Positions 44,775 to 56,467 of a stretch of 64,000 nucleotides of DNA are shown here, one piece after another. A model generated the notes under the pieces. That model had not been told where the DNA came from, did no database searches, and saw only the letters and a program-made list of their open reading frames with translations. Position numbers and translations under genes: made by a program. Each line of letters starts with the position of its first letter. The stretch's first letter is position 1. This DNA comes from Xylanibacter oryzae DSM 17970. Lineage in GTDB: Bacteria > Bacteroidota > Bacteroidia > Bacteroidales > Bacteroidaceae. The DNA is taken from positions 1,965,703 to 2,029,702 of the forward strand of contig NZ_KK073873.1 of NCBI RefSeq assembly GCF_000585355.1, read 5' to 3'.

Positions 44775-46547
44775 TCAGAAAGCTATAACTCGTCTAACGC
44801 TGGAATTGTCACTCTTGCCGATATTAGTAAGGCCTAGACTATTAGAAGTTGAAATTAGCAGGATATATGCATTATCTGCATCGTATTCAGACGAACTCCA
44901 ATAAAATTGATATTCCGTCGTAAATGGATCATAATTACCATCTCCTACTTTATTCATAGCTGCATTTATTGCATTGACAAAGACCGTTGACGAATTGTCC
45001 CAATGTAAAGTTCCATTTTTTCTATCATCTTGGAATACTGTTGACATTCCTCCTAGATTTATAAGTATCTGATACCACTGACCTATACTTGGTAGATACC
45101 ATCCGCTTGTTGCATCTGGAGCAAGTTGTGCAGGACTATAATTTTCAACTACAGCAGGATAACTAGTGTTATCTATCAGACTTGTATATGTCAGGCCATC
45201 ATAATCTGTAATATCCAATGTGGTGTTTGCACTTCCGGTAGGAGTAGAACCTTCTGGTCCCCAAATCAAACTGTTACTTACATTCTTTAGTGCCATGGCA
45301 TAACCATGAACAAAACCTTTTGCCTTGTCTGCAGCACTCGTTGTTGTACTGAATACGATTGCGATAGGAATATTACCTGAAATAAGAGAGCTATTGCATG
45401 AACCATCTGAATATAAAATATCTCCTATCTTTGGACCAAAATATTCAGGAATGGTAGCACTCGTATAACCGGCTACACTCGTGGTTACGGTAACATTGGT
45501 TGGAATAAGTTCATCTGACACATTCGCTACACCCGTACCATTCAGAGTTACAGATAGGTCATAAGTAGTATTAGGACTTATCTTTGAATCACCCGTACTT
45601 GATGGTACTGCCGAGATAATATTGCCACTTGCACTACTGTTTACAGTTATTGGATAGTAGGTGGTGTATGTACTGCCACTATTAGTCTTGAAGGTGCCCT
45701 TTATTACCAGTTTTGTAGGATTGGTGCTGCTATGAGGGAACACATAGAAATAGTATGGATCGCTATAAGTACTTATTTTGCCACTGCCCAGATATAAGGT
45801 GTTGGCATTGGCACCTGTGTTCTCTCCGCTTACATTACCCGAAACTGTCTGTGTACTCCAATTGGTAAGCTGGTTGCTTGCATTATACATAAAGACTTCC
45901 GTGGGTGTAAAGCTGCAACCTGAATATGGACCGCTGAAAGTCTTGGTAAGGCTTGTCAGTGCAACGCGCGCTACCATACGGGTAAGACCTACGGTTGGAT
46001 TAAGGACTGCACCGGAAGACCAGTCAAGTGACTGCACTGCTGACAACATCGGCAGGGACTTCATACTCTGAGAGTTTGCTGTGGTAACCCCTGTCATACT
46101 CTTGCCGTCTACGGATGTGGTATACCCCAAATTCTGTGATACTGTATAGAAATCATTAAGAGTGTATTTACCCGAGAAAACACCTAGCGGTACATTGGCA
46201 AATACAAGCATCCGGGTAGCATCCTTGCGGGTTACAATAGTCTCTGTAGAACCCCTGGCATAATCATACTCATGGAGAGTAACAAGACGGTCTGATGTAT
46301 CGAACAATGCTGCACACACATGATTAATATAGCCTTCGTTATTACCGGCCGTCGCTCCATTATCTGTAGGCAGAGTTCCATTAGCCCTTGTATTAATATT
46401 ACCATTACCTGTTTTATTGGATGTCAGAGACAAGTGTATCAATGAAGATTCCGAAATGTCATCTTCAGATACAGATGTCTCTGATCCACACGAGATAAGA
46501 AGTGTACATACTGCTAATAGTTTTAATATGTAGTACATATATTTCAT
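44775..46547 (-). CDS. FimA/Mfa1-like pilin with lectin-like C-terminal domain (A1)
   Basis: About 590 residues from the ATG at 46547 (MKYMYYILKLLAVCTLL, lipobox ISC), chosen because it aligns with the start of the paralogue at 39897. The frame is open further upstream to ATG 46598. NTRANGTLPTDNG gives the Thr-Arg-Ala site. Pilin domains (HVCAALFDTSDRLVTLHEYD, RMLVFANVPLG, YYFYVFPHSSTNPTKLVIKG) precede the C-terminal domain (IGDILYSDGSCNS, HGYAMALK, SGWYLPSIGQWYQI, YWSSSEYD, VRRVIAF). It is the first intact gene of the pilus operon. Likely a tip adhesin, like A2. Confidence 0.85.
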   Translation of the reverse strand: MKYMYYILKLLAVCTLLISCGSETSVSEDDISESSLIHLSLTSNKTGNGNINTRANGTLPTDNGATAGNNEGYINHVCAALFDTSDRLVTLHEYDYARGSTETIVTRKDATRMLVFANVPLGVFSGKYTLNDFYTVSQNLGYTTSVDGKSMTGVTTANSQSMKSLPMLSAVQSLDWSSGAVLNPTVGLTRMVARVALTSLTKTFSGPYSGCSFTPTEVFMYNASNQLTNWSTQTVSGNVSGENTGANANTLYLGSGKISTYSDPYYFYVFPHSSTNPTKLVIKGTFKTNSGSTYTTYYPITVNSSASGNIISAVPSSTGDSKISPNTTYDLSVTLNGTGVANVSDELIPTNVTVTTSVAGYTSATIPEYFGPKIGDILYSDGSCNSSLISGNIPIAIVFSTTTSAADKAKGFVHGYAMALKNVSNSLIWGPEGSTPTGSANTTLDITDYDGLTYTSLIDNTSYPAVVENYSPAQLAPDATSGWYLPSIGQWYQILINLGGMSTVFQDDRKNGTLHWDNSSTVFVNAINAAMNKVGDGNYDPFTTEYQFYWSSSEYDADNAYILLISTSNSLGLTNIGKSDNSSVRRVIAF

Positions 46548-46598
46548 TTTATTCTTTAATAATATTTTATTCTCATAATTCAATTTTAAAAGCATCAT

Positions 46599-46742
46599 GC
46601 CATAGTCTATGACCGTTGTAATCTCACGACCACAAGTGCCTACCCGGGGGAGTCTCCGCTGAGAACATATTAGTCGGCACTGCGAGATAATAGAAATGGG
46701 AAGGAATCGAGTCGACCCATATCTACTTCTTCGTTCATCATA
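46599..46742. other. GC-richer junction between the pilin remnant and A1
   Basis: About 144 bp of visibly higher GC than its surroundings (for example CCCGGGGGAG). It is open but featureless in the A1 frame and has no similarity I recognise. It may be the scar of a deletion or insertion that truncated the upstream pilin gene. Confidence 0.4.
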
Positions 46743-46991
46743 TTAACAGCATGATGCTTGTTGTTCTATGGTATCATTACATCGTTTATTTTCTGTGACT
46801 ATACCCGGATCTTTATAGACTGCACCACGTGTTTGAGGGTTTAGTGTAAATTTTAATGTCAGATCCCCTATTTGTTTATTGGTATTAACTAGATATTCGT
46901 TATTACAAGATGTAAAAAAGCCAGACATAGATAAAGCCAATAACGCTATATCACTAATTCTAAAAGATTTTTTTTTCATAATCTTATTCAT
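46743..46991 (-). pseudogene. Truncated pilin lipoprotein remnant
   Basis: The ATG at 46991 (or 46979) starts an 82- or 78-residue protein with a clear lipoprotein signal peptide (SMSGFFTSC), a short pro-region (QIGDLTLKFTLNPQTRGAV) containing the Thr-Arg site, and then a stop after EQQASCC. This is exactly the N-terminal part of a FimA/Mfa1-type pilin with no pilin domain. The downstream 144 bp do not restore one in any frame. A very long upstream frame (to 47294, including a THTHTH stretch) is ignored because it starts at TTG inside a dinucleotide repeat. A short functional lipoprotein cannot be excluded. Confidence 0.6.
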
Positions 46992-47270
46992 AAAAATTGA
47001 TAATGTTATATTATTCCTGATTATAATTTTAAATTTATTATTATCAGAAATACTATGCTTCTTTGTTAAAAGCAATGGTAATTTATAAATAGTTTGGTAA
47101 TGTAATTTTGATAAAAGCACACAAAGGCTTATAACGGCCAAGAAATTATAAAGGCCATTAGCTAAAACATTAAAATTCCATGCATAACAATAACTACAGA
47201 AAAATAAAAACAACCATTTTTTTGAAGATATATAATATATCTTCTTCAAAAAAATTAAGAGCCTATATAG

Positions 47271-47288
47271 GTGTGTGTGTGTGTGTGT
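47271..47288. repeat. (GT)9 dinucleotide tract
   Basis: Eighteen bases of uninterrupted GT. It lies directly downstream (on the minus strand) of a candidate TAATTTTG box, where transcription of the pilus operon might start. Such tracts can change length by slippage. Confidence 0.9.
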
Positions 47289-47291
47289 TAG

Positions 47292-47317
47292 CAAAATTAT
47301 TCAATTTCGCAAACATA
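47292..47317 (-). promoter_or_regulatory. Candidate -7 boxes for the pilus operon
   Basis: Two TAnnTTTG matches on the minus strand, TAATTTTG (47299-47292) and TATGTTTG (47317-47310). Neither has a TTTG at the usual 19-21 nt distance upstream. They are the only matches I found upstream of the remnant and A1. Confidence 0.3.
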
Positions 47318-47571
47318 TTAACATATTTAACACCCACTTCTTTCATATCTTTTTATTAATTTTTTTTGTAAATTCAAAGGTATGTCTATTTGAAAAATAA
47401 AACAAATTTTTATACCGATAAATTAATAAAATACGTAATTTAGGTTATTAATGTGGAAATAAAGAACAAATACTAGGTAATAACAAACATTAATTTCACG
47501 TTATTACACTTTAATCACTGTCCCGTTTATGTAATGATAAATTATTTTATATTGAAAAAGTTATTTCTTTT

Positions 47572-47627
47572 TTGCCTTCAGTCGGTACTTAAGTTACTGA
47601 CTATAAGTTTATTCGGCTGAAGGCAAT
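47572..47627 (+). repeat. Inverted repeat near sprA, left copy
   Basis: About 56 bp, TTGCCTTCAGTCGG at the start and CGGCTGAAGGCAA at the end. It is similar to the reverse complement of 48029-48084 along most of its length. The copy is itself partly palindromic and is followed by a T-run, so it could also act as a terminator. Confidence 0.8.
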
Positions 47628-47750
47628 TTTTATGGGACTTATATTGTCCATCTTTGGGTATTTTCATTGTGCCTTTCTGTGTGTTTTCATAATAGGACTC
47701 TTTTCAATACACGAAAGCAATACCTTTTTATTACCAAAACAATGCTTTAC

Positions 47751-47798
47751 AAGCTTGCGACCTAGGTCGAACGATCGTTTGACCTAGGTCGCAAGCTT
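47751..47798. repeat. 48-bp near-perfect palindrome
   Basis: The two 24-nt halves are reverse complements with one mismatch pair. It contains two GACCTAGGTC palindromes around a central CGATCG and is flanked by AAGCTT at both ends. A further small palindrome, TTCGAC/GTCGAA, follows at 47800-47815. It lies inside the region bounded by the inverted repeats at 47572 and 48029. Confidence 0.92.
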
Positions 47799-48028
47799 AT
47801 TCGACGTATGTCGAAAGTTCTCAGAGTATAGCTTTTATGATTCGATATACATGCATTCGGAACTTATTAGTTTAGCTATTCTCACAGATTATCTATAAAT
47901 ATTTTTCATCACATCACTGATTTACTATGCAAAACGCACCAATTATTATATACTAGACAATCCTTACCAATAAATAAGGACGTGCCGGGAATAATCGGCG
48001 AAAACGGATAATTATACTAGTTGAGAAT

Positions 48029-48084
48029 TTGCCTTCAGCCGAACAAGCTGACAGTCAGCATTTTAAGCTCCGACTGAAAGCAAA
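48029..48084 (-). repeat. Inverted repeat near sprA, right copy
   Basis: Reverse-complement partner of 47572-47627 with scattered differences. It lies 32 nt beyond the sprA stop and could double as its terminator. Confidence 0.8.
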
Positions 48085-48116
48085 ACGCAATCAAGAAATA
48101 ATTAAATATGGACCAT

Positions 48117-51100
48117 TTATCTTGTAAGAGAGAACCTCATACTCAGTCCAAAGTCTTGAGTGGTAATTGGATAGCTGCTACTGCTTAGCAGAGGAGTATT
48201 GGTCTGACGGTCATAATAAGCAGTAAGCGTGATAAGTCTGCTTAATGTATAATCAGCACTAAAGGTCCACTTCCATGCTGTATTGCCGCTACTGGCAGCA
48301 CTGGTCATTGTAGCAATATCTCTTGTTATAGCCGACTGACGGCGATACGACACATCCATTCTGACATTAAGGTTGCTATTAAATGCATCATCCCTACCCT
48401 GCATGTAATTATTTTTATCCTGACTCTTGATATTAGAATTACTACCGGATGTATTAACTTTATGATGACTGCGGGTATTAAATAGATTGAAGTCGTTAAG
48501 TTTATAACCCATACCAAGAACCCAGTCTTTACTGGTCGACTGGTTTATCTGAACACTCGTCATGCTCAGGTTTAATACACGTGTAGACCTGTACTCAAGT
48601 TTACAGGTCAGATTATTGTTGAACGTAACATCCATACCCAGCAATGGGCAGAATGACTCATTGATACTGACTGAGCTGACATTATACATGCTACTTGGAA
48701 CAGGGTTACCTGTGGTAGCATCGGTTATGAAACCAAGTCCGTCCATATACTCATGAAAAGTGCTGAAACTGCTATATGAGCCAACGGCGAAAATGCTACG
48801 GTAGGCATGGTTGATATTGATACTTCTGAAATGATCTCGAAACCAAGGCAACTGGCTCAGGCCACTGTAACGCAATGTCCAGTTGGGCAACAGGCGTGCA
48901 AGTGTAGGGAAAATATCCAAACCACCGCCACTGGATGTGTATGCAGACAAAAATGCAGGTATCATCACATCAGCACTGTATTTATTGACAGTACCATTTG
49001 CCACATCAAACTTTTTACCTGCCAGACCTGTATAATACAAAGGATATACAGCATTGGCATATCCGGCCTCAACCCTATTTCTAAAGCCATCAAGTGAATT
49101 ACAGAACTTGTCGAATGTGGCCGACTTATAACCGTTATTGGCATTACCGGTACCCTCAAAGACACCCTTCAGACTGATTGTTGTCATAGTGAAAGTACCA
49201 CTCCGGGTGGTAGGTTGGCCACTGTACATATACTGTATGCTCTTAGCCTTAGTCTGTGTACGTGTGGCGGTAAGGTCTACAGTCAGGTTGCGCACAGGTT
49301 CGAGTGTCATATGCAGTTGCAGGTCTTCAGTACCATTCGTCGTAGCAGGTGTAGACACACTGTCGTTTCTCAATAGCCAATCGTTTTCCAAAGCTTTCTG
49401 CACATAACCATCGCCTGTCATTCCGAAAGCGAAGCCTAATCCCGGTGACATGATATCACCTTTACGCTGACCGAATGCGGCTCCTATTTCAGGCATGAAT
49501 CCTGGTAAAGACATAGAGTACTGATTGCGGTAACTGAAACTCACGTTGCGCACCATCATCAAGAGACGTGCCATACTCTGTGTTGTCTTATACCATCCCT
49601 TATCTTCAGGATTAGGTTTAGCCTTAACCATAAGTTTGACCATCATACTGTCATTACTTTTTATCAGTATTTTGTTTGCATCCAGCACCTTATACTTTAT
49701 CTTGTATGTCCGGCCGTCTTTTGTCTTTGCCGTGACCAGGAGTTTCCTACTGTTCTTACCATGGCTTATCGTTATCGGAGTACCGGGTAGCAAGGCTACC
49801 TCCTTCTCGAACGTACTCTTATTAATCGGAAGCATATTTTGCTTATTGATATCCCGCGTCCGCCTCTGTATAGGCTGATGGAATTTTCTGTTGACTTTAG
49901 CAAGAAAAGGTATATGGTCGTAAAGAGTCTCCATGTTAAACGACCCCATAACATTGACATCACGGTTGTTGGTGATAGTATTGCCGAGCGATGTACCATC
50001 ATCCATATCCGTTCCGCGTACCCAACTGTATGTAGCCGAGTATGTGGCATTGGCACTAATCCAGTCGAAAACCGGTATCTTATTGATTGGCAACTGATAT
50101 GACATAGTGAACGACTGATTGTAATTAAGAGGTTTGCCCCAATGCTTTATGCTGGTCCACACAGAGTCTTTCCATGCACTGTAATGATCAGGATAAAGAT
50201 CTTTGTTTATAGGCATGTAAGGTTCCTCAATCTCAGCATGAGTAGCCGACTGGAACGACATATGCAGATTATTGGTAAAATCCCACCTGAGAGAGAATTC
50301 ACGATTCCACAGAAACTGTTCACTGAATGTCAGAGGCAGTTTGGTATTGACAGAACTTTCCATATCACGCTCCTGCAATTCATAATAATTACGTGTAATC
50401 TCACTGCTGAAGCCTATATTCTGAGGCAGATAATTCAAGCCTATCTGTTTAGGCAGGTCAAACCATTTGCTGTTGCTCTTAATCAAATTGTTAAGAGGCT
50501 GGAAAGTCTTATATATAGGAGAATAATTGTAGTTGAGCATGCCACGCCAGTTATCCTCTTTCTCGTATACAGTAGTCTCGCCACTGGTATATCTATGACT
50601 GTGACTGTAAGAAAACGAGAAGTTGGCAGGATCGTAAGGCATAGGATGGCGCTTGTCGAAACGGACACCGAAATTAACATTAGACAGAGACAGGTTGGTA
50701 TTGGTGGTATTTGTAATCGCAATACTCTTAAGAGAATCCCGTTCAGCCTTTGTTGAGCATGCATCCAACGCATCATCAAGTTTCATATCCGTATCCATCG
50801 GATTATACTTTGGTTTACTCTGCTCCTTGGTTACACTGTAATAAAGAGGGGCGGTAACCTTTGCCTTATCAGGAAAGAACTTGCCCAGTTCCACATTAGT
50901 GGTAACACTGTATTCCTTATAGTCATCAGTGGTACGTTCGTTCACCCCCTGTTCCAATCCACCAAACCCCTGAGATATATACTTGCCCGTCATATTGACC
51001 TGACCAACATCAGACAACTGCATATTAAGACTACCCTGAGCTGCCCATCCACCTGTATTGTCATAACCTTTGAGGCGCAATTCATTAACCCAGACTTCAC

Positions 51101-54100
51101 CTGATTTAATAGAAGCAGAATTGTTCTTCACCCCGATTATCATAACCTTAACTTCGCCAAGTGTAGGGTTACCTATTATGCTGATCTTATTGTTAGGATG
51201 ATCGCTATCGTAATTGCTAAATATATAATTGAACGAAGCATGCCCCATTGACTTCTGCTTGTTTCGGGCTTTCTTAAGGGCTGTGAATATGCTTAGGTTT
51301 ATATCCAACATGTTATCCACAGGCCAAACTTTTAAGCGGTCGGCTGTACTATACTGGCCATATGTACCTGCAGTAGTAAGTTTTAGAGGTATCTCATATT
51401 CGTAATAGTTGCTTTTGTAGTCACTACCCAAACGAATGAATACAGATAGGTCATTATCCGCAAGATTAGTAGTATTGGGATCATTTGCATTGGCATGCAC
51501 AAACATCTCCAGACGCTTATACTGACGCAAGTCTGTAGTAGTGTTCTTATACACGCCCTTTGCCTCTCCTGTAGCCAGATTAGATACCATCAGACTTAAT
51601 GCCTGTTCGTTGTTCTCAGTAAGCTGTGGCTGAGAAGGGTCAACCACCCTACTGATACCGGGAGGCACCACATAGTTTACAGGTGTTTTCTCGCTGTTTT
51701 CTTCCACACTCACAGCACTCACAGCCATAGTACCACCTTGACCTGACGATGAATTAGACAACTGCTGATTATAGGTTCTCCATTCTCCACGTACCAGATC
51801 AAACGAACCGAAACGGAGTACGATAGGTTTCTTAAATCCGGTCATGAACATACGCATAAAACGTATGGATGTGAAATCATTGATAGAACCCACTTTAGAT
51901 TCATACTCACTCAGCGGAATACGGAATTGATACCACGTTACATCCTCTGTTTTTCCATTACGCAGAGCCACACTGGCTGTACGCTTGTCTACTATATAGT
52001 TCTGTCCTACCTCCCAATTGTTTTGACCCGGTTTTATTTTGACATGATACTGATAATATTTCTCGTATTCATTGAGCGTATAATCCTGATTGATATCCTC
52101 AACATCAGGACCCGTCTTGTAAGATGTGTCATAACTCTCCTTATTTTGTTCACTGTCAGGAGAATTACCCTCAGGATTATTTATACGCTTATATCTGTCA
52201 AGTATAGATGTCTTGTTCTGATCATAATCTGAGCCACGAAAATAATGATAATCATCATTAGCAGGGTCGGCATAAATAGAATCGTATACAGCAGGAGCTA
52301 CCTTGCCATGTATCGTATTAAGGAAATCCTTATAAGCCCCAAAAGTCTGTTCTTCAGAATCAGTCAGTCCGTTGAATCCGACGTCCTGCTTGGCTCTGGA
52401 CCCTGATGTGGTAGCAAAGGCATATGTAGTGGTAGCTTGAGTAGGAATCTTACCCCATTGGGTAGTGACAAACCCACCTGTACCGTCAACAGGCATGCCA
52501 CTCTCATAGAATTTTTTGCCATCATGCAACACGTCCTCGCTCACCTCACCCAGGTTGATATAGAAATCGCCACCATAGTTGGCTGCGTCACTACTTCTAT
52601 CACTATATATAAATGGGTCAAGCATCCAGAATTCTATATATTCTATATTAGCACTCTCAAAATCGTTGGTATCAAGTTTTCTCATCATTCCGCCCCAGCG
52701 TTTCGATGGATTAAGAAGAGTACCGTCAGGGTTAAGTTCTGTAATAAGATTATACGGTCCGCGTTGGGATGGATAATAAGCAAGGTTGAGGATAGGCAAG
52801 GTATTGGAAACCCCGGAGTAAGAGTTAGTCTGACGGTTGGGATACAGTTCGTTGACATAAACCTCACGCACATAATGATTGCTGAGCTGATCAAGATCAC
52901 TCTTGATATACCCCGGAGTAAGAGAACTGCTACGCCTTGTGAACAGAGGGTCTATGTTATACCAAGCCAGCAAGGCACGGTTGTATCCACTTGCCACAGT
53001 AGTTTTGTCTGAATGTTCAGGAAACATAGACGGCACACTGGATATTATCCACGATGTAGGTGTAGACACATCTATAGAGTTTTTTGTATTTTCAAAATCA
53101 TCCAGATACGAAGCATTATCCTGTGTACCCCTAACCTGCCCGGCTATTAGTTGGGCGAACTCACCCGTGAAGGATATCTGTGATGGAGCTGTACAGTGCA
53201 GAAACGGTATCTTGTCAAGCATATCGGTAAGCCACTGGCTCTGTTTCTTCCAGTTTATGTTTACGCCCCAAAGAGTATTATTGAGCGGTTCCGAACCCAT
53301 AGAGACCTTGGATGTAAGAGACTGCTCGGACAGATGCTGCACAGTACCGCTCATCTGGAAATCTTTGGTAAAGTCGTACTCCCAGTTTAGTCCAAGCATC
53401 GTTTTACGAGTTTGACCATAGTCAGTATTACTCTCCAACGAAACATTAACACCTGTGCCTGCATCAATTATACTCTGGTTAAGGATTGTTACCTCACCCG
53501 CCGAATAGTCGACAGCATAGTCTACGCCCTCAGTAAGTTTCACGCCACCCGCTGTAACAACCACCGAACCTTGCGGCACATTATATGCACCCAACGATAT
53601 GACGTTGGCCGACGAACCCTTAAACTGACCCACCAGTTCATACTTATCCCTTTCAGCTATCTGTTTTGCCGTGGTTTTGGTAGAGTCGTATAGCTCTTGA
53701 AAGACATACTTCTTGGCTATATCAACAGGCACACCCTTCCCTGTAAGATAAGTATACAGCGAACGGCCAAAAGGTTCTACTTTAGGCAGAAATACCCTGC
53801 CATTGCTTACAGTATATCCATCTACATAGTCAAAGTACCCGTTGCTGTTAGGCCTGTTGTTGTTATCCAGACGGTCAGCCCCTATCACCTTAAGCAGAGT
53901 CTGGTCCTTAACATGCACTTCTGGTATATATGTGAGATACACGCCGGTAGTATCACTCTGGTACTTCACATCCAAGCGGAACTTTTCTTTTTCTACATTC
54001 GATGCCAGATAGTATACGTTCTTCATCATCAGGTCCCAGTTGCCCTGTTGTGGATTGTTACTGGTATTCTTAAGCGACTTCACGAAAAGAGCTTTATTGG

Positions 54101-55610
54101 TATCTGTGTTATCAGCAGCGAACTCTCCCACCTGATATGTTACACCACCATAAGTATATTCGTAAGCCACGGCAAGCACCTGATCGGTTTGCAGAGACGT
54201 CTTGAGCGAAACATATCCCAAAGAAGTATTCACTGAATATTCAGACGGAGACAGCAATCTGGCACTCTCAAGTTTTTCATAGTCAGCACCCCCTACGAAC
54301 CCATTTATGCCGTCTAACACAGTATTGGTCTGGTCTATATTTCTTGCATCACCATAATTATTGGCAATAGTACTATACTCTGTATTAGCATTATTGCTTG
54401 GTACAGACAGACCGGTTGTAGTCCAAATATGATTAGATACTTTAGCATTCTCACCAAGATCAGTAAGAGCAATGATATTACGAGTATTATCAGTTGTTCC
54501 TGTCTTATTAGTAACCCATATCTCAACACGGTTGATAATGATACCGGTAGTAAGATTAGGCAATCTGGACATTGCATTGTCATATATCCCGCGAAAATAA
54601 CCTGACAAGAAGAAATGGCGGTTCTCTTCATAGTTGGCGGCATCAATATCAAAGGGAGTCAACTGAGTTCCACCTTTGGTAGAGACACTCTTTGAGGTTG
54701 ATTTCTTCTGCGAAACCACCGTCTGCAGTTTCAACTTGCCAAACTGCATGTCGGTACGTATACCAAACAGCGAACTGGCACCTGTTATAAGTGATGAATT
54801 GCTTGGAAAAGACACATTACCGGCCTCAACCAGTTTTATTATATCATCCTCCTTACCCTCATATTTCAGTTTTATGTTTTTTGCATCGAAGTCGAATGTA
54901 GCATCAGTGTTATAGTTAAGGTTCATGTTAAGTTTATCCCCCACCTTACCATTAACATTGAGGTTTATCTTTTCGTCAAAATCCATCGTAGTGGTCTTCC
55001 TGTTACGTATCGGAAGCGATGGATTATCTATGTTTTTCATTGTAGCGCCGAATTTAAGTTCGGCAGAACCCTGTGTCTTTATGCGTACACCACCGGGACC
55101 AAAAATCTTTTCGGCCGGTCCCAAATCAAACTGCATATCCGAGAAAGAGAACTTATCCTTACCCCCAGTTTTGCGCTCATCCTCATTTTTTTTCTTAAAA
55201 TACTCGTTAATTTGTCTTCTAAGACTCCACAGTCTATACTCTTCGGGCGTCATAATAATAGGAGCATTGATATAAGTGCCACCCATCTTCGAACCAATAT
55301 AATACAGATTAAGCGAATCATTATATTCTACGCTTTCCTGCAAGTTATCAGGTCGCTTCAGATCAAGTGTATTCTGGTCAAGATCACTCAACACTATAGG
55401 TACTGTACGTTGTATCTTCCATCGCGGATCCATTACCGAATCGGCCAATGGTTTTAGCCTCTTTTGCCTATTTTGTGGAAGGCTATTGTTTATTTGCTGT
55501 TTCTGTTGCTGATTTTGCTGTACAAGTATTCTATCCCATCCGAACATCTCTGCTATGTTGATGCTCAGAAATAATACCAATACAGACAAAATCAGTTTCA
55601 GATGTTTCAT
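48117..55610 (-). CDS. sprA: Type 9 secretion system outer-membrane translocon protein SprA
   Basis: 2497 residues, in the range of SprA (Sov in Porphyromonas). It has an N-terminal signal sequence, then the conserved SprA N-terminal region ([24 protein letters not shown]-like [48 protein letters not shown]) and long stretches of beta-barrel sequence to the C-terminal end ([12 protein letters not shown]). SprA forms the very large single-chain barrel through which type 9 substrates leave the cell. Its ATG overlaps the ruvA stop (ATGA), so the two are translationally coupled. It shows that the organism has a T9SS, independent of the lipoprotein pili elsewhere in the window. Confidence 0.95.
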   Translation of the reverse strand: MKHLKLILSVLVLFLSINIAEMFGWDRILVQQNQQQKQQINNSLPQNRQKRLKPLADSVMDPRWKIQRTVPIVLSDLDQNTLDLKRPDNLQESVEYNDSLNLYYIGSKMGGTYINAPIIMTPEEYRLWSLRRQINEYFKKKNEDERKTGGKDKFSFSDMQFDLGPAEKIFGPGGVRIKTQGSAELKFGATMKNIDNPSLPIRNRKTTTMDFDEKINLNVNGKVGDKLNMNLNYNTDATFDFDAKNIKLKYEGKEDDIIKLVEAGNVSFPSNSSLITGASSLFGIRTDMQFGKLKLQTVVSQKKSTSKSVSTKGGTQLTPFDIDAANYEENRHFFLSGYFRGIYDNAMSRLPNLTTGIIINRVEIWVTNKTGTTDNTRNIIALTDLGENAKVSNHIWTTTGLSVPSNNANTEYSTIANNYGDARNIDQTNTVLDGINGFVGGADYEKLESARLLSPSEYSVNTSLGYVSLKTSLQTDQVLAVAYEYTYGGVTYQVGEFAADNTDTNKALFVKSLKNTSNNPQQGNWDLMMKNVYYLASNVEKEKFRLDVKYQSDTTGVYLTYIPEVHVKDQTLLKVIGADRLDNNNRPNSNGYFDYVDGYTVSNGRVFLPKVEPFGRSLYTYLTGKGVPVDIAKKYVFQELYDSTKTTAKQIAERDKYELVGQFKGSSANVISLGAYNVPQGSVVVTAGGVKLTEGVDYAVDYSAGEVTILNQSIIDAGTGVNVSLESNTDYGQTRKTMLGLNWEYDFTKDFQMSGTVQHLSEQSLTSKVSMGSEPLNNTLWGVNINWKKQSQWLTDMLDKIPFLHCTAPSQISFTGEFAQLIAGQVRGTQDNASYLDDFENTKNSIDVSTPTSWIISSVPSMFPEHSDKTTVASGYNRALLAWYNIDPLFTRRSSSLTPGYIKSDLDQLSNHYVREVYVNELYPNRQTNSYSGVSNTLPILNLAYYPSQRGPYNLITELNPDGTLLNPSKRWGGMMRKLDTNDFESANIEYIEFWMLDPFIYSDRSSDAANYGGDFYINLGEVSEDVLHDGKKFYESGMPVDGTGGFVTTQWGKIPTQATTTYAFATTSGSRAKQDVGFNGLTDSEEQTFGAYKDFLNTIHGKVAPAVYDSIYADPANDDYHYFRGSDYDQNKTSILDRYKRINNPEGNSPDSEQNKESYDTSYKTGPDVEDINQDYTLNEYEKYYQYHVKIKPGQNNWEVGQNYIVDKRTASVALRNGKTEDVTWYQFRIPLSEYESKVGSINDFTSIRFMRMFMTGFKKPIVLRFGSFDLVRGEWRTYNQQLSNSSSGQGGTMAVSAVSVEENSEKTPVNYVVPPGISRVVDPSQPQLTENNEQALSLMVSNLATGEAKGVYKNTTTDLRQYKRLEMFVHANANDPNTTNLADNDLSVFIRLGSDYKSNYYEYEIPLKLTTAGTYGQYSTADRLKVWPVDNMLDINLSIFTALKKARNKQKSMGHASFNYIFSNYDSDHPNNKISIIGNPTLGEVKVMIIGVKNNSASIKSGEVWVNELRLKGYDNTGGWAAQGSLNMQLSDVGQVNMTGKYISQGFGGLEQGVNERTTDDYKEYSVTTNVELGKFFPDKAKVTAPLYYSVTKEQSKPKYNPMDTDMKLDDALDACSTKAERDSLKSIAITNTTNTNLSLSNVNFGVRFDKRHPMPYDPANFSFSYSHSHRYTSGETTVYEKEDNWRGMLNYNYSPIYKTFQPLNNLIKSNSKWFDLPKQIGLNYLPQNIGFSSEITRNYYELQERDMESSVNTKLPLTFSEQFLWNREFSLRWDFTNNLHMSFQSATHAEIEEPYMPINKDLYPDHYSAWKDSVWTSIKHWGKPLNYNQSFTMSYQLPINKIPVFDWISANATYSATYSWVRGTDMDDGTSLGNTITNNRDVNVMGSFNMETLYDHIPFLAKVNRKFHQPIQRRTRDINKQNMLPINKSTFEKEVALLPGTPITISHGKNSRKLLVTAKTKDGRTYKIKYKVLDANKILIKSNDSMMVKLMVKAKPNPEDKGWYKTTQSMARLLMMVRNVSFSYRNQYSMSLPGFMPEIGAAFGQRKGDIMSPGLGFAFGMTGDGYVQKALENDWLLRNDSVSTPATTNGTEDLQLHMTLEPVRNLTVDLTATRTQTKAKSIQYMYSGQPTTRSGTFTMTTISLKGVFEGTGNANNGYKSATFDKFCNSLDGFRNRVEAGYANAVYPLYYTGLAGKKFDVANGTVNKYSADVMIPAFLSAYTSSGGGLDIFPTLARLLPNWTLRYSGLSQLPWFRDHFRSININHAYRSIFAVGSYSSFSTFHEYMDGLGFITDATTGNPVPSSMYNVSSVSINESFCPLLGMDVTFNNNLTCKLEYRSTRVLNLSMTSVQINQSTSKDWVLGMGYKLNDFNLFNTRSHHKVNTSGSNSNIKSQDKNNYMQGRDDAFNSNLNVRMDVSYRRQSAITRDIATMTSAASSGNTAWKWTFSADYTLSRLITLTAYYDRQTNTPLLSSSSYPITTQDFGLSMRFSLTR

Positions 55611-56209
55611 TTAATCTGCTTCAGAGCCAATTTTACAACAGTCTCTACTGCTGCATCAGGCTGCTCCTGCAATATTTTAACAACAACTTTTTGAGAAGGG
55701 GCAGGTGAAAATCCAAGCATAGCGAGAGCACTTAATGCCTCATCCTTCACCTCATTATTGACAGGAGCTGACATAGAACCACCGGTAGGTATCTCGGTAG
55801 TAATGCCTAGAGTGACAATCTTATCCCTGAGGTCTACTATTATTCTCTGTGCAGTCTTCAATCCTATGCCCTTAATACCCTTAAGTACTTTTTCATTACC
55901 GGTAGATATATAGTCGCAGAGTTCTGATGGACTCATAGACGAAAGTATCATACGCGCAGTGTTTGCACCAACACCCGAAACACTTATCAGCAATAAGAAC
56001 AAGTTTCGCTCCTGCTTATCAGAAAATCCGTAAAGTACGTAGGCATCTTCACGAACAGCCTCATAAACAAACAGTTTTACCTCCTTTTTGCCCTGTATGG
56101 CAGTATAGGTGTTTAGCGATATATTCAGTCCATAGCCCACGCCTCCGGTATCGACTACAGCCATAGCAGGCGTTAACTCTGCCAGCTCGCCCTTTACATA
56201 TTCAATCAT
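55607..56209 (-). CDS. ruvA: Holliday junction branch migration protein RuvA
   Basis: 200 residues, the normal size. The N-terminal OB-fold starts [14 protein letters not shown], two helix-hairpin-helix segments follow ([18 protein letters not shown] and [19 protein letters not shown]), and the C-terminal three-helix domain that contacts RuvB ([27 protein letters not shown]) completes it. RuvA tetramers bind Holliday junctions in the cytosol and load RuvB. It is upstream of sprA with a 4-nt ATGA overlap. No ruvB or ruvC is in the window. Confidence 0.96.
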   Translation of the reverse strand: MIEYVKGELAELTPAMAVVDTGGVGYGLNISLNTYTAIQGKKEVKLFVYEAVREDAYVLYGFSDKQERNLFLLLISVSGVGANTARMILSSMSPSELCDYISTGNEKVLKGIKGIGLKTAQRIIVDLRDKIVTLGITTEIPTGGSMSAPVNNEVKDEALSALAMLGFSPAPSQKVVVKILQEQPDAAVETVVKLALKQIK

Positions 56210-56416
56210 AATTTTTATTTTTTCTGTATATACAATATCATAACGATTAGAGGCTGCTTTTATTGTATTCCATATGTTTTAGGTGCAAGTGGGGCTATCG
56301 CACAACGTCAACTTACGATTTATCAATAATAAAGTCATATAACTTACACTTTACAACTTTTATACCATTTTATCAAAAAAAGTATATACAATAATATGTT
56401 TTTAGCAGAAAAACTG

Positions 56417-56424
56417 TATTTTTG
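56417..56424 (+). promoter_or_regulatory. Promoter -7 box of ddh
   Basis: TATTTTTG, an exact TAnnTTTG match 43 nt upstream of the ATG at 56468. The expected TTTG upstream is not clear. Confidence 0.5.
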
Positions 56425-56467
56425 CAACAGCAAACTTGGAACAAATATTTTAAACCAATAAAAGATT

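Larger units (their letters stand above)
46992..48116. other. 1.1-kb non-coding region between the pilus operon and sprA
   Basis: AT-rich, with no credible gene. It contains a candidate promoter region, a (GT)9 tract, a perfect AT-rich palindrome around 47221-47250, two inverted about 56-bp repeats and a 48-bp palindrome; these are listed separately where well defined. Confidence 0.7.

Noticed and set aside
46743..47294. 183-residue protein starting in the GT tract
   Set aside because: It needs a TTG start inside a dinucleotide repeat and has no plausible N-terminal sequence; a lipoprotein signal starts at ATG 46991 or 46979.
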